64,000 nt of DNA, taken from Wenjunlia vitaminophila DSM 41686. GTDB lineage: Bacteria; Actinomycetota; Actinomycetes; Streptomycetales; Streptomycetaceae. Every line of letters begins with the position of its first letter. Positions within the stretch are counted from its first letter, which is position 1. The translations under genes and the position numbers were made by a program. Positions 54,701 through 63,697 of the stretch are shown here, piece after piece. A model generated the notes under the pieces. The model was not told the origin of the DNA and did no database searches. It worked only from the letters and a program-made list of their open reading frames with translations. Where the stretch lies: assembly GCF_000380165.1 (NCBI RefSeq), contig NZ_KB904669.1:185-64184 (forward strand), given 5' to 3'.

Positions 54701-55342
54701 GGCCCGGCCGAAGACCTTGAGCGTGGGCAGGCCCGCGACCACGTCGAGGAAGTGGCCGGACAGCCGGGACAGGGCACGCCACTGGCGGTCCATCCGGGCC
54801 TGGGTGGCCCACCCGATCAGCACCATGAACACGGGGATCAGCGGGAGGGTCAGGGCGATGGTGAGCGCCGCGGTCCAGTCCTCGGTGACGATGCGGACGA
54901 GCACGGCGGCCGGGACCACCACGGCCAGCCCGAGCTGCGGCAGGTAACGGGCGAAGTAGTCGTCGAGGGCGTCGAGGCCCCGGGTGGCGAGGGTGACCAG
55001 TTCACCGGTGCGCCGCCGCCCCGCGGGTGCGTTGCGGGCGGCGCGGTCGAGCAGCCGGGCCCGTAGCTGCGCCTTCACCGCGGCGCTCGCGCGGTGCGCG
55101 GCGAGTTCGGTGAGCCAGGACACCAGGGCCCGGCCGACCGCCACGCCCGCCAGCGCCAGGAGGGGGGTGCGCAGTTCCCCGGCCGCCGCGCCGTCCTCGA
55201 AGGCGGAGACGACGACCTCGGCGATCAGCATCGCCTGGGCGATGACCAGTCCGGCCCCGCACAGGCCGAGCAGCACCACGGCGGCCAGGAAGGGGCGGCT
55301 GGCCCTCGCGTGCCGGAGCAGGCGCGGATCGACCGGTTTCAT
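51725..55342 (-). CDS. cydCD: CydCD: fused heterodimeric ABC exporter for cytochrome bd assembly
   Basis: 1205 residues: two ABC exporter halves in one chain. Half one has Walker A TGPSGSGKST, signature LSAGQRQRI and Walker B LLLLDEPTANLD. Half two has GPSGSGKTT, LSGGQRQRLALARALL and VLVLDEPAEHLD. Between them lies a Pro/Ala-rich linker (about 575-640). CydCD exports glutathione and cysteine in E. coli and is needed for cytochrome bd. The fused form is usual in Streptomyces. ATG 55342 overlaps the cydB stop (ATGA). Confidence 0.93.
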   Translation of the reverse strand: MKPVDPRLLRHARASRPFLAAVVLLGLCGAGLVIAQAMLIAEVVVSAFEDGAAAGELRTPLLALAGVAVGRALVSWLTELAAHRASAAVKAQLRARLLDRAARNAPAGRRRTGELVTLATRGLDALDDYFARYLPQLGLAVVVPAAVLVRIVTEDWTAALTIALTLPLIPVFMVLIGWATQARMDRQWRALSRLSGHFLDVVAGLPTLKVFGRARAQAGAIARITGDYRRATLRTLRIAFLSSFALELLATISVALVAVGVGMRLVHGDLDLYTGLVVLVLAPEAYLPLRQVGAQYHAAAEGLAAAEEVFAVLAEPLPESGTTPAPDLAGSAIRLDRLTVSHPGRTTPSLSETSLTLEPGETLALTGPSGSGKSTLLHALLGFTPPTSGRITVGGTPLHQLDLDTWRAQIAWVPQRPRLFAGTIADNVRLARPEATDAQLRAALRDAGLLRHVETLPDGTDTRLGEDGAGLSAGQRQRIALARAFLADRPLLLLDEPTANLDGETEAEVVDAVRRLAAGRTVLLVVHRPALLAVADRTVTLGPAASDPPRPVVSGAHTADPRAAGARTPGDAPQRPGTPRAVAVAPDAGRAPHADGEAAGGGGRAGNPGPVRLPRLPRGRFLLAAVLGSLALACAVGLMATSGYLISRASQQPPVLYLMVAVTATRAFGIGRAVFRYAERLVAHDATFRVLADLRVAVYRRLTRIAPAGLGRAHRGDLLSRLVADVDALQDHFLRWLLPAAAAVTVGVASVGLTGWLLPEAGVLLAVGLLVAGALVPALSAVLARRVERRLAPARGELSTSVVDLLTGTAELTVAGALPRALAATRRADAVLTRLASRSSATAALGAGLTALTTGLTVAGCALTGVWAVHDGRLDGVLLAVVVLAPLAAFEAVTPMPLAAQYRQRTRRAQERINELLAAPEPVVEPDHPAPVPSDPYPLRVRGLTARYPGQRRPALAGVDLDLTPGRRVAVVGPSGSGKTTLAQVLLRFLDPESGTVTLAGRSVRDCDGDEVRRVVGLCAQDAHVFDSSLRENLRLARPDCTEAELWDALARARLRDWVAGLPDGLDTMVGEHGARLSGGQRQRLALARALLADFPVLVLDEPAEHLDLPTADALTADLLAATEGRTTVLITHRLAGLDAVDEIVVLDAGHVVQRGTWAELAEADGPLRGLRQREEAADRLAQARAPESQVPGDRAVGGRVLVAR

Positions 55343-56430
55343 CGACTGTCCTTCGCCGGCACGGGGGCGGGGTGCGCGCCGGTGGACGCGCCGGGCCGGG
55401 ACGGCGGCACGGTGGCGGCACCGGCGCCGTGCCCGGGGTCGGGGATGTGCTGGGTGCCGATCCGCTTGCGGAACACCCAGTAGGTCCAGCCCTGGTAGGC
55501 GAGGACCATCGGGGTGGCGAGGACGGCGAGCCAGGTCATGATCTTGAGCGTGTAGGGCGAGGAGGAGGCGTTCTCGACGGTCAGGCTGAAGGCCGCGTTG
55601 GTGGTGGACGGCATGACCGCGGGGTAGAGGGTGAGGAAGAGCATGGTCACAGCGGCGGCGATGGTGACCCCGGAGCCGAGGAACGCCCAGCCCTCCCGGC
55701 CGGCCCGGTTGGCGCCGAGCGCGGCGACCAGGGCGACGACGGCCACCGCCGTCGCGGCCAGGCTCCTGCCGTTGCCGTGCTCCGCCTGGGTCCACACCAG
55801 GAACACCAGCGCGACCACGGCGGTGGCCAGGCCCACCCGGGTGGCCAGGGCGCGGGCGCGCTCCCGTATCCCGCCCAGGGTCTTCAACGCGGTGAAGACC
55901 GCGCCGTGCAGGGTGAACAGGCCCAGGGTGACCAGGCCACCGAGCAGGGCGTAGGGGCTGAGCAGGTCCAGCAGCCCGCCGGTGTACTCCTTGTCGGGCC
56001 CGATCGGCACCCCGCGCACGATGTTGGCGAACGCCACGCCCCACAGGAAGGCGGGCAGCAGGGAGCAGACGAAGATGGCGTGTTCCCAGTTGCGCTTCCA
56101 GCGTGCCTCGGGTCGCTTGGCCCGGTACTCGAAGGCCACCCCACGGATGATCAGGCAGACGAGGATGAGCAGCAGCGGGAGGTAGAAGCCGGAGAACAGC
56201 GTGGCGTACCAGTCGGGGAACGCGGCGAAGGTGGCGCCGCCCGCGGTGAGCAGCCACACCTCGTTGCCGTCCCAGACCGGCCCGATGGTGTTGATCAGGA
56301 CGCGGCGTTCCCGCTCGTCCCGGGCGAGCACCTTGGTCAGCACCCCCACGCCGAAGTCGAACCCCTCGAGGAAGAAGTAGCCGATCCACAGGAACGCGAT
56401 GATGACGAACCAGACGGTGTGGAGTTCCAT
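55339..56430 (-). CDS. cydB: Cytochrome bd ubiquinol/menaquinol oxidase subunit II
   Basis: 363 residues with about eight to nine membrane segments. Family blocks are LEGFDFGVGVL, NTIGPVWDGNEVWLLTAGGA and AFEYRAKRP. CydB pairs with CydA to form the high-affinity oxygen reductase. The C-terminal 35 residues are Pro-rich. It overlaps cydCD by 4 bases and follows cydA after 79 bases. Confidence 0.95.
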   Translation of the reverse strand: MELHTVWFVIIAFLWIGYFFLEGFDFGVGVLTKVLARDERERRVLINTIGPVWDGNEVWLLTAGGATFAAFPDWYATLFSGFYLPLLLILVCLIIRGVAFEYRAKRPEARWKRNWEHAIFVCSLLPAFLWGVAFANIVRGVPIGPDKEYTGGLLDLLSPYALLGGLVTLGLFTLHGAVFTALKTLGGIRERARALATRVGLATAVVALVFLVWTQAEHGNGRSLAATAVAVVALVAALGANRAGREGWAFLGSGVTIAAAVTMLFLTLYPAVMPSTTNAAFSLTVENASSSPYTLKIMTWLAVLATPMVLAYQGWTYWVFRKRIGTQHIPDPGHGAGAATVPPSRPGASTGAHPAPVPAKDSR

Positions 56431-56509
56431 CTCGCTCTTCCTTCCTGTCCCAGTCGGACGTCGGTCTCGGTGTTGCCTGATCCGGGGTCGGTCCCGGTTG
56501 GGGCAGGTG

Positions 56510-58021
56510 TCAGTAGGCGAAGGCCAGGGGGCGGTCGGCGTCGGCGTCCGCGCCGGGGTCGTCGTCGCCGGGGTCCCTGAGCTCGTTGGGGGTCAGTTCG
56601 GCCGGGCCGGCCTTGGCGTAGGTGAGCAGCAGGCGCACCTCGATCACCGCCAGCACGCCGTACAGCGCGGTGAAGACGGCCAGTGAGGTGAGCACCTCGG
56701 CGGTGGACACGCCCGGGGACACCGCCGCGGAGGTCTTCAGCAGCCCGTAGACGGCCCAGGGCTGGCGGCCGGTCTCGGTGAAGATCCAGCCCCAGGAGTT
56801 GGCGATCAGCGGGAAGACCATGGTGATCAGCCCGATCCGCCAGAACCAGCGGCTGGGCCGGACGGCCAGGCTGCGACCGCGGGTGAGCATCAGCTTGGGG
56901 GGCTCGTCGGACGCCGTGCGGTGCTCCGGGGCCAGCCAGAACCTGCGCCGGGTCAGCCACAGCCCGACGACTCCGAAGGCGAACGAGGTCATGCCGAACC
57001 CGATCATCCAGCGGAAGCCCCAGTAGGCCACCGGGATGTTGGGCCGGTAGTCGCCGGGCCCGTACTTGAGCTGTTCGGCCTCGTTGATGTCGTTGATGCC
57101 GGGGACCTCGGCGGAGAAGTCGCCCTTCCCGAGGTAGGACAGGACTCCGGGGATCTCCACGGCGACCTTGTTGTGGCCCTCGTCCACGTCGCCGTAGGCG
57201 AAGAGGGTGAACGGCGCCGGCTTCTCGGTCTCCCACAGCGCCTCGGCCGCTGCCATCTTCATCGGCTGCTGCTCGTACATGACCTTGCCCAGGGCGTCTC
57301 CGCTGAGCGCCGTCCCGATGCCGAAGACCACCATGACGGTCAGTGCCAGGCGGAGCGAGGTCCGCATGACCTTCACGTGCCGGCGGCGGGCGAGGTGGTA
57401 GCAGGCGATGCCGGCCATGAAGGCCGCCGCGGTGAGGAAGGCCGCGGTGAGGGTGTGGGCGACGACCACCACGGCGGTCTTCTGGGTGAGGACGGCGACG
57501 ATGTCCGTCATCTCGGCGCGGCCGGTCTCGGCGTCGATCCGGTAGCCCACCGGGTGCTGCATCCAGGAGTTGGCGGCCAGGATGAACGACGCGGACAGGA
57601 CGGTGCCGAGGGACACCATCCAGATGCAGGCGAGGTGGACCTTCTTGGGCAGCCGGTCCCAGCCGAAGATCCACAGTCCGATGAACGTGGACTCGAAGAA
57701 GAAGGCGAGCAGGGCCTCGAAGGCCAGGGGGGCACCGAAGACGTCACCGACGAAGCGGGAGTACTCCGACCAGTTCATCCCGAACTGGAACTCCTGGACG
57801 ATGCCGGTGACCACCCCCATGGCGATGTTGATCAGGAAGAGCTTGCCCCAGAACTTGGTGGCCTTGAGGTAGTGCTCCTTGCCGGTGCGCACCCAGGCCG
57901 TCTCCAGGACGGCCGTCAGGGCCGCGAGACCGATGGTCAGCGGGACGAACAGGTAGTGGTAGACGGTGGTGATGCCGAACTGCCACCGCGCGATGTCAAC
58001 GTTCTCCAGGGCCAGGTGCAC
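56510..58021 (-). CDS. cydA: Cytochrome bd oxidase subunit I
   Basis: 503 residues. Conserved haem and quinol-loop features are ARWQFGITTVYHYLFVPLTI (His ligand for b595), EFQFGMNWSEYSRFVGDVFG, and the Q-loop after EALWETEKPAPFTLFA. The GRQPWAVYGLLKT block near the C-terminus is typical. The GTG start at 58021 has AAGGAGG 6 bases upstream. The gene is the first of cydA-cydB-cydCD. Confidence 0.96.
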   Translation of the reverse strand: MHLALENVDIARWQFGITTVYHYLFVPLTIGLAALTAVLETAWVRTGKEHYLKATKFWGKLFLINIAMGVVTGIVQEFQFGMNWSEYSRFVGDVFGAPLAFEALLAFFFESTFIGLWIFGWDRLPKKVHLACIWMVSLGTVLSASFILAANSWMQHPVGYRIDAETGRAEMTDIVAVLTQKTAVVVVAHTLTAAFLTAAAFMAGIACYHLARRRHVKVMRTSLRLALTVMVVFGIGTALSGDALGKVMYEQQPMKMAAAEALWETEKPAPFTLFAYGDVDEGHNKVAVEIPGVLSYLGKGDFSAEVPGINDINEAEQLKYGPGDYRPNIPVAYWGFRWMIGFGMTSFAFGVVGLWLTRRRFWLAPEHRTASDEPPKLMLTRGRSLAVRPSRWFWRIGLITMVFPLIANSWGWIFTETGRQPWAVYGLLKTSAAVSPGVSTAEVLTSLAVFTALYGVLAVIEVRLLLTYAKAGPAELTPNELRDPGDDDPGADADADRPLAFAY

Positions 58022-58112
58022 GCCGCGCCTCCTTCACCTACGCACCGAATGCGGTGATCGCCACATCCGCGCTGAACATCCCGAGTGACCCGAAAGCGGC
58101 AGCGCTTGTGAA

Positions 58113-58128
58113 TGTGAACGCTTTCACA
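58113..58128. promoter_or_regulatory. Rex operator-like site upstream of cydA
   Basis: TGTGAACGCTTTCACA is a near-perfect match to the Rex operator consensus from Streptomyces coelicolor. It lies 92 bases before the cydA start and directly downstream of the -10-like CATAAT on the minus strand, so bound repressor would block transcription. Rex senses the NADH/NAD ratio and represses cydABCD when NADH is low. Confidence 0.88.
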
Positions 58129-58287
58129 AGCTCCATTATGAGACAGTCCTTTCCATCCCTGCATGGGGGGGTTGTCCTGCGCCCCAGGGCTCCCAGCACC
58201 CCGCCAGCCCCCGGCCGAAACCGGCCATACCCCCGCTGACCTGGGCTGTCATGCCGAAAACCGGTGCACTGGGCCGCACCGAACGAC

Positions 58288-58327
58288 GTGCCCCGCCGGG
58301 AACGCGGTGGCGTTCCCGGCGGGGCAC
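58288..58327 (-). terminator. Hairpin terminator between hisC and cydA
   Basis: An 18-bp perfect stem with a 4-base loop (GGTG); one arm is 58288-58305, the other 58310-58327. It lies 110 bases after the hisC stop and stops transcription from hisC into cydA. Confidence 0.8.
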
Positions 58328-58437
58328 AGTGACCGATCTCTCATCCCGTGGTTCCGGCAGGTCAGCGGCACGCCGGACTGGGGCGGCACGCCGTCGGCGG
58401 CGCGGCGGCGACCGCCCGTGACCACGGTTCCCGGGCG

Positions 58438-59523
58438 CTACAACTGCTCGCGGAACTTCTCGGCCACCCGCAGCACGAGGTCGTTGGCCTCCGGTTCCCC
58501 GATGGTGACCCGCACGCCTTCCCCGGCGAACGGGCGGACCACCACGCCCGCCTCCTCACAGGCCGCGGCGAAGTCGGCCGTCCGGTCACCCAGCCGCAAC
58601 CAGAAGAAGTTCGCCTGGGAGGGCACCACCGTCCACCCCTGGGCGAGCAGCGCCTCCCGCACCCGGGCCCGCTCCTCCACCAGGGCCCCGACCCGCTCCA
58701 ACAGCGCCGCCTCGGCCCGCAGCGAGGCCACCGCGGCGTCCTGCGCCACCTGGCTCACCCCGAACGGCACCGCGGTCTTGCGCAGCGCGGCGGCCACCGG
58801 CGGGTGCGCCACCGCGAAGCCCACCCGCAGCCCGGCCAGGCCGTACGCCTTGGAGAAGGTGCGCAGCACGCAGACGTTCGGCCGGTCCCGGTACAGCTCG
58901 AGCCCGTCGGGCACCTCGGGGTCGCGGACGAACTCGCGGTACGCCTCGTCCAGCACCACCAGCACCTCGCCCGGCACCCGGTCCAGGAACCGTTCGAGCT
59001 CGGCGCGGCGCAGGGCGGCGCCGGTCGGGTTGTTGGGGTTGCAGACGAAGACCAGCCGGGTCCGCCCGGTGACCGCCTCCGCCATGGCCTCGAGGTCGTG
59101 CCCCTCGTCCTTGGTCAGCGGCACCTGGACGGAGTCCGCCCCCGAGATCTGGGTGATGATCGGGTAGGCCTCGAAGGAACGCCAGGCGTAGACCACCTCG
59201 TCCCCGGGCCCGGCGGTGGACTGCACCAGTTGCTGGGCGATGCCGACCGAGCCCGTCCCGGTCGCCAGGTGCTCCATGGGGACGTCGAACCGTGCGGCCA
59301 GCTCCTCCAGCATGGCCGTGCACCCCATGTCCGGGTAGCGGTTGAGGGCCCCCGTCGCGGTGAGCGCCTGCTCGAGCACTCCCGGCAGGGGTGGGTAGGG
59401 GTTCTCGTTCGAGGACAGCTTGTAGGCGGGCGTGCCGTCCGCCGTCGCGGCGGCTGGCCGCCCCGGCCGGTAGGTGGGGATGCCGTCCAGCGCCTTCCGC
59501 AGTCTGGGCTGTTGCTCGCTCAC
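58438..59523 (-). CDS. hisC: Histidinol-phosphate aminotransferase-type PLP enzyme
   Basis: 361 residues, fold type I aminotransferase. The PLP lysine is in [14 protein letters not shown], with the early [13 protein letters not shown] and the substrate block [11 protein letters not shown]. The C-terminal arginine block VVVRPFAG is present. The family converts imidazole-acetol phosphate to histidinol phosphate; related enzymes also act on aromatic amino acids. It is not in a his operon here, so an aromatic aminotransferase role is possible. GTG 59523 has GGAGG upstream. Confidence 0.88.
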   Translation of the reverse strand: MSEQQPRLRKALDGIPTYRPGRPAAATADGTPAYKLSSNENPYPPLPGVLEQALTATGALNRYPDMGCTAMLEELAARFDVPMEHLATGTGSVGIAQQLVQSTAGPGDEVVYAWRSFEAYPIITQISGADSVQVPLTKDEGHDLEAMAEAVTGRTRLVFVCNPNNPTGAALRRAELERFLDRVPGEVLVVLDEAYREFVRDPEVPDGLELYRDRPNVCVLRTFSKAYGLAGLRVGFAVAHPPVAAALRKTAVPFGVSQVAQDAAVASLRAEAALLERVGALVEERARVREALLAQGWTVVPSQANFFWLRLGDRTADFAAACEEAGVVVRPFAGEGVRVTIGEPEANDLVLRVAEKFREQL

Positions 59524-59884
59524 GTTCCAGCGCCTCCACTCGCACGTGCCCGCCTCTCCTGTTGGAGTCGACGGGCGACCATATGGGTCGGTGAGCTCAC
59601 CATATGAGGGGCGCGCGATCAGGGGGAGACGCCGCACTCCCCAGGCGCGCACGGCCGGCGTGAGCTGTGGTTCGGGTCACTCGTGCAGGTGAGTTGATAC
59701 CTATCCGAGACCTAGTGTTCTCACCCGGCAATCCGACTCTTCGAGCGTAAAGCATCGGCAGAACCCGCGATCTACCCACAAGATCCAAGGCGGTGATCAT
59801 TTTTCACCATGCAGAAACGTATCGCCTGACCTGCTCAGGTGCTTTCCCGCACAAAGAGCCTCCGAGCCCTACTATCGGCTCGCC
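59524..59884. other. Divergent promoter region of hisC and the LacI regulator
   Basis: 361 bases. A 12-bp perfect palindrome GGTGAGCTCACC (59590-59601) is flanked by CATATG on both sides (59579-59584 and 59600-59605, the right one overlapping the palindrome edge), which would suit a dimeric regulator. The right part (59760-59830) is AT-richer. No gene is seen. Confidence 0.55.
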
Positions 59885-60982
59885 ATGACAGCAGCAGGAC
59901 ATCACCAGGCGAGCCGGCCCAGCGGTCGGCGGCTGGAGCGGGCGGGAATCCGGGACGTGGCCGCGGCGGCCGGTGTTTCGATCACGACTGTCTCCGACGC
60001 GCTCAATGGCAAGGGCCGCCTCCCCGAAGCCACCCGCCGTCATGTCCGCGAGGTCGCCGACAGGCTCGGCTACCGTCCCTCCGCCGCCGCCCGGACGCTA
60101 CGCACCGGCAGGTCGGGACTGATCGGTCTCACGGTCACCACCTACGGAGAAGAACCGTTCACCTTCACCGAGTTCGCCTACTTCGCGGAGATGGCCAGGG
60201 CCGCCACCTCAGCCGCCCTGGCCCGGGGCTACGCCCTGGTCATCCTCCCCGCGACCTCCCGCCACGACGTGTGGAGCAACGTGGCGCTCGACGGCACCGT
60301 GGTGATCGATCCGGCCGAGCACGACCCGGTGGTAGCCGAGCTCGCCCGGCAGGGGGTCCCCGTGGTCAGTGACGGCCGTCCCGGGAACTGCCCGGTGCAC
60401 GCCTGGGTGGACAACGACCACGAGGCCGCGGTCCTCGGCATCCTGGAGCACCTCGCCGCGGCCGGTGCCCGACGGATCGGCCTGCTCACCGGGACCAGCA
60501 CCGACACCTACACCCGGCTGTCCACCACCGCCTACCTGTCCTGGTGCGAACGCGTCGGCCAGGAGCCGGTCTACGAGTGCTACCCCGCCCACGACGCGTG
60601 CGCCGGCGCCATCGCCGCCGACCGCTTACTCGCCCGCCCCGACCGGCCGGACGCCGTCTACGGGCTCTTCGACCCCAACGGCACCGACCTCCTCGCCGCC
60701 GCCCGCCGTTACGGCCTGCGCGTCCCCGAGGACCTGCTGCTGGTGTGCTGTAGCGAGAGCGACGTCTACGCCACCACCGAACCCCCGATCACCACCCTGT
60801 CCCTGAAGCCGGGACGCATCGGCACCACCGTCGTCCAGTTGCTGATCGACGTGATCGAGGGGGTCGGCGGAACCCAGCCGATCCAGCAGGTGATGCCGAC
60901 CGACCTGATCGTCCGGACCTCCTCCCAGCGCCGCCCGCCCCGGGTCAAGGTCAGTCCGCCCCGCTCACCCGGCGCCGGTTGA
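59885..60982 (+). CDS. LacI-family transcriptional regulator
   Basis: 365 residues. The N-terminal HTH reads IRDVAAAAGVSITTVSDALN with the hinge region GYRPSAAARTLRTG; the rest is a periplasmic-binding-protein-like sensor. It is divergent from hisC across a 361-base gap with a palindrome. The ligand is unknown; sugars are most common for the family. Confidence 0.92.
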   Translation: MTAAGHHQASRPSGRRLERAGIRDVAAAAGVSITTVSDALNGKGRLPEATRRHVREVADRLGYRPSAAARTLRTGRSGLIGLTVTTYGEEPFTFTEFAYFAEMARAATSAALARGYALVILPATSRHDVWSNVALDGTVVIDPAEHDPVVAELARQGVPVVSDGRPGNCPVHAWVDNDHEAAVLGILEHLAAAGARRIGLLTGTSTDTYTRLSTTAYLSWCERVGQEPVYECYPAHDACAGAIAADRLLARPDRPDAVYGLFDPNGTDLLAAARRYGLRVPEDLLLVCCSESDVYATTEPPITTLSLKPGRIGTTVVQLLIDVIEGVGGTQPIQQVMPTDLIVRTSSQRRPPRVKVSPPRSPGAG

Positions 60983-61190
60983 CCCGACGGCGCACCTCCC
61001 CGGCACCCACCAGTCCAGACGATTCTCCGCACTTTTTGTGGCATCGCTCCGAATCACAGCCCCCAGGTGCGTCACAACCGAACAGCGTCGTTCCTATGAT
61101 GGGCGGATGACACCGGAAGAACCCCTCTGGCTCGTCGCAGGCGGACCTGGATCTCCCGGTGGGCACCGCGGCGCAAGGGTGGAGGGGTCG

Positions 61191-62321
61191 ATGACGCAGG
61201 GGGCCGGTCCAGGACCCGTTGTCCAGGCATCAGTGAGCTGGCGTCCCGGGATGGCCGACTCCCCCACCCCGGCGCCGCCGTCCGTGCCTCCGAGCCCCCC
61301 CGCGCCTCCGGGCCCTGCCGCGCCTCCGGGCCCTGCCGTTCCGCCGAGCCCCGCGGTGCCGCCGAGCCCCACCGTTCCGCCGGGTTACACCCCCACCCAG
61401 CCGAACCTCCCCCTGGACCCGGCCCTGCTCGCCGCCACCCAACCGGAGCAGCCCACCGTCCAACTCACCACGGTGCCGGCCGGCGCCCACGCCACCGAGG
61501 CCGGCCCCGGGCCGCTGTTCGTCGTCGGCGACGTGCACGGGTACCTCGACGAGCTGCGCGAGGCCCTGTACGGCAACGGCCTGACCGACCACGACGGGCA
61601 CTGGACCGGCGGTAACGCCCGGCTGTGGTTCCTCGGTGACTTCACCGACCGCGGGCCGGACGGCGTCGGGGTCATCGACCTGGTGATGCAGCTCTCCGCT
61701 GAGGCGGCGTCGGTCGGCGGCTACGCCAAGGCCCTGATGGGCAACCACGAGCTGCTGCTGCTCGGCGCCAAGCGGTTCGGGGACCAGCCGGTCAACTCGG
61801 GTGCCGGCACCGCCTCGTTCCTCGCTGCCTGGCGGCTCAACGGCGGTCAGCCGAGCGACATGGAACGGCTCCAGGACCACCACGTCTCCTGGATGGCCCG
61901 CCTCGACGCCGCCCACCTGGAGGACGACCACCTCCTGCTGCACTCGGACACCACCGCCTACCTGGAGTACGGGGACTCCATCGAGGCGGTCAACGACACC
62001 GTCCACGAGGTGCTGCAGCGCAGCGACGCCGACGAGTGCTGGGACCTGTTCCGGAAGTTCACCAAGCGCTTCGCGTTCCGCGGGGACGCCGGTCCGACGG
62101 CGGTGCGCGAACTCCTCGACGCCTACGGGGGGAGCCGGATCGTCCACGGCCACAGCCCCATCCCCTACCTGCTCGGCGAGGTCGGCTCGGAGAACGGTGA
62201 CGGCGAGGGCTCCACCCGTGTGGACGGCCCCCACGTGTACGCCGAGGACCTGGCGGTGGCCATGGACGGTGGCGTGACCATGGACGGGAGCCTCCTGGTC
62301 GCCAGGTTGCCCCTGCGCTGA
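61191..62321 (+). CDS. Calcineurin-like metallophosphoesterase with Pro-rich N-terminus
   Basis: 376 residues. Metal-binding motifs are GDVHGYLDEL, FLGDFTDRGPDG, MGNHELLLL and a late VHGHSP. Residues about 20-85 form a Pro/Ser/Ala repeat (units like PPSPAVPPSP). I chose ATG 61191, which has GGAGGGG at 61181-61187, over an upstream ATG at 61107. There is no signal peptide. The substrate is unknown. Confidence 0.88.
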   Translation: MTQGAGPGPVVQASVSWRPGMADSPTPAPPSVPPSPPAPPGPAAPPGPAVPPSPAVPPSPTVPPGYTPTQPNLPLDPALLAATQPEQPTVQLTTVPAGAHATEAGPGPLFVVGDVHGYLDELREALYGNGLTDHDGHWTGGNARLWFLGDFTDRGPDGVGVIDLVMQLSAEAASVGGYAKALMGNHELLLLGAKRFGDQPVNSGAGTASFLAAWRLNGGQPSDMERLQDHHVSWMARLDAAHLEDDHLLLHSDTTAYLEYGDSIEAVNDTVHEVLQRSDADECWDLFRKFTKRFAFRGDAGPTAVRELLDAYGGSRIVHGHSPIPYLLGEVGSENGDGEGSTRVDGPHVYAEDLAVAMDGGVTMDGSLLVARLPLR

Positions 62322-62432
62322 CCACCCCGGGTGGGCTGCCTGCCGCCCCGGGCGCGGGGGGGTGTCGGTGCGGCCCGCTACGGTCAGTGGGATCCCGAAC
62401 CGGGCCCCTGAGCCAGATGGGTGTCAACCGCC

Positions 62433-63482
62433 ATGGCCCCGACCGACAGCACTCCCCCGACCGACGTCCCGCTGGGGACGGTCGTCCGCCGCCTCTTCGT
62501 GGAGCACAGCTACCACGTGCTGCCCCACGGCCCCGAGCTGGACATCGAAGCGCTGATCGACACCTACCCCGACGGGAACCGCCTGGTGGCGGCCGCCCCC
62601 GACGGCACCTCCCTCACCGTGGCTCCCGGCACCGAGTGGGGCGAGATCGAGGTCACCGTCAGCGTCCACGAGCGGGAGCCGGCCCCGGACCTCGGCCCCT
62701 GGGAAGAAGTGGAGGAGGTCAGCCTCCTGATACCCCCGCCCGCCGGCGCCCTGGAACTGCTGCCCATCGGGCAGATGGACTCCGACAGCGTGATCAGTCC
62801 CGAGCTGCCGGCGGCCACCGCGCCGACGTGGTGGCGGCTGCGCGTGCACGCCGCGGGTCGCGACGCCGCCCACGGCATGTGGTGCGTCTTCTTCCCGCAC
62901 TCCCGCGAACCGGTCGTGGAACGCCACCTGCACACGGCGTGGCCAGCTCCCCGCTCCGCCGCGGAGGTCCTGAAGGAGTCCCACCTGACCACCCTCCTGC
63001 ACCACGGGCGCACGACCGGCGCCACCGACGAGGAGCTGCACGACCGGTGGTGGGACGGCACCGCTCGCGCCGCCCTGGTCGCACTCGCCGGGCGGCCCCC
63101 GATCGAGGAGCTGATGCCGGCCGAGGGGTCACGGCCCGAAGACGTCCGCGTGTTCTGCGTCGAGCACGACGACCTGCGGCGACTCCGGGGCGGCGGCACG
63201 GTGCGGGTCCCCGTGCCCGCCGACGCCTGGCGGAGCCACCTCCAGGTCGGCGACCGCTACGACCTGGTGTGCGGCTCCGGGGACCCGTGCCAACGGGAGG
63301 TCGCGGCGACCGTGACGGGGACGGTCACCTACCCCACGGCCGAGCGGTTGCTCTCCGCCGAGGACGAGGAGTCACTGGTCCACCGCCTCCCCGATCCGGG
63401 GCTGCGCTCCCTGCTGTGGGAGGCGTACGAACGCGGTCACCACGGCATCACCGTGGTGTCCTTCTCCGCCGGGCGGCGCTGA
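62433..63482 (+). CDS. Hypothetical protein
   Basis: 349 residues from ATG 62433; a GTG at 62421 adds four. Acidic, no signal or membrane segment. Blocks such as VVRRLFVEHSYHVLPHGPEL and the C-terminal LWEAYERGHHGITVVSFSAG look conserved, but I recognise no family. Codon use matches the core genes. It follows the phosphoesterase by 111 bases. Confidence 0.75.
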   Translation: MAPTDSTPPTDVPLGTVVRRLFVEHSYHVLPHGPELDIEALIDTYPDGNRLVAAAPDGTSLTVAPGTEWGEIEVTVSVHEREPAPDLGPWEEVEEVSLLIPPPAGALELLPIGQMDSDSVISPELPAATAPTWWRLRVHAAGRDAAHGMWCVFFPHSREPVVERHLHTAWPAPRSAAEVLKESHLTTLLHHGRTTGATDEELHDRWWDGTARAALVALAGRPPIEELMPAEGSRPEDVRVFCVEHDDLRRLRGGGTVRVPVPADAWRSHLQVGDRYDLVCGSGDPCQREVAATVTGTVTYPTAERLLSAEDEESLVHRLPDPGLRSLLWEAYERGHHGITVVSFSAGRR

Positions 63483-63697
63483 CGCAGGGAGTTCGACACC
63501 GTTCGTCCCATCACTGAGGGGCACCGCACACCCTAATTTCCCCAACACTCTGTCAGCGCGTCACCTCTCGGCTTTACCATCGAGGCACTGTTACGGCTAC
63601 CCATGTCCAATCCGCCCGCCGAGCCGTCCCAACCGGGCTCGCAGAGCCGCCCCGCACCGGAGCGAAGGCCCGGAGAACGGAGCATCGGGGGAGGCAT
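63483..63697. other. Intergenic region with likely promoter
   Basis: 215 bases. An AT-richer stretch (63530-63600) could hold the promoter of the last gene. Nothing else is seen. Confidence 0.4.

Larger units (their letters stand above)
58022..58437. other. Region between cydA and hisC: cydA promoter and hisC terminator
   Basis: 416 bases. On the minus strand a -10-like CATAAT (58135-58140) is followed by the Rex-like site, then the cydA leader. Further right is the hisC terminator hairpin. No gene is seen. Confidence 0.65.

Noticed and set aside
61260..61400. Repeats of CCG-rich units at 61260-61400 as a CRISPR-like array
   Set aside because: They are codon-level Pro/Ser/Ala repeats within the phosphoesterase gene, without unique spacers. 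No CRISPR array was seen anywhere in the window.
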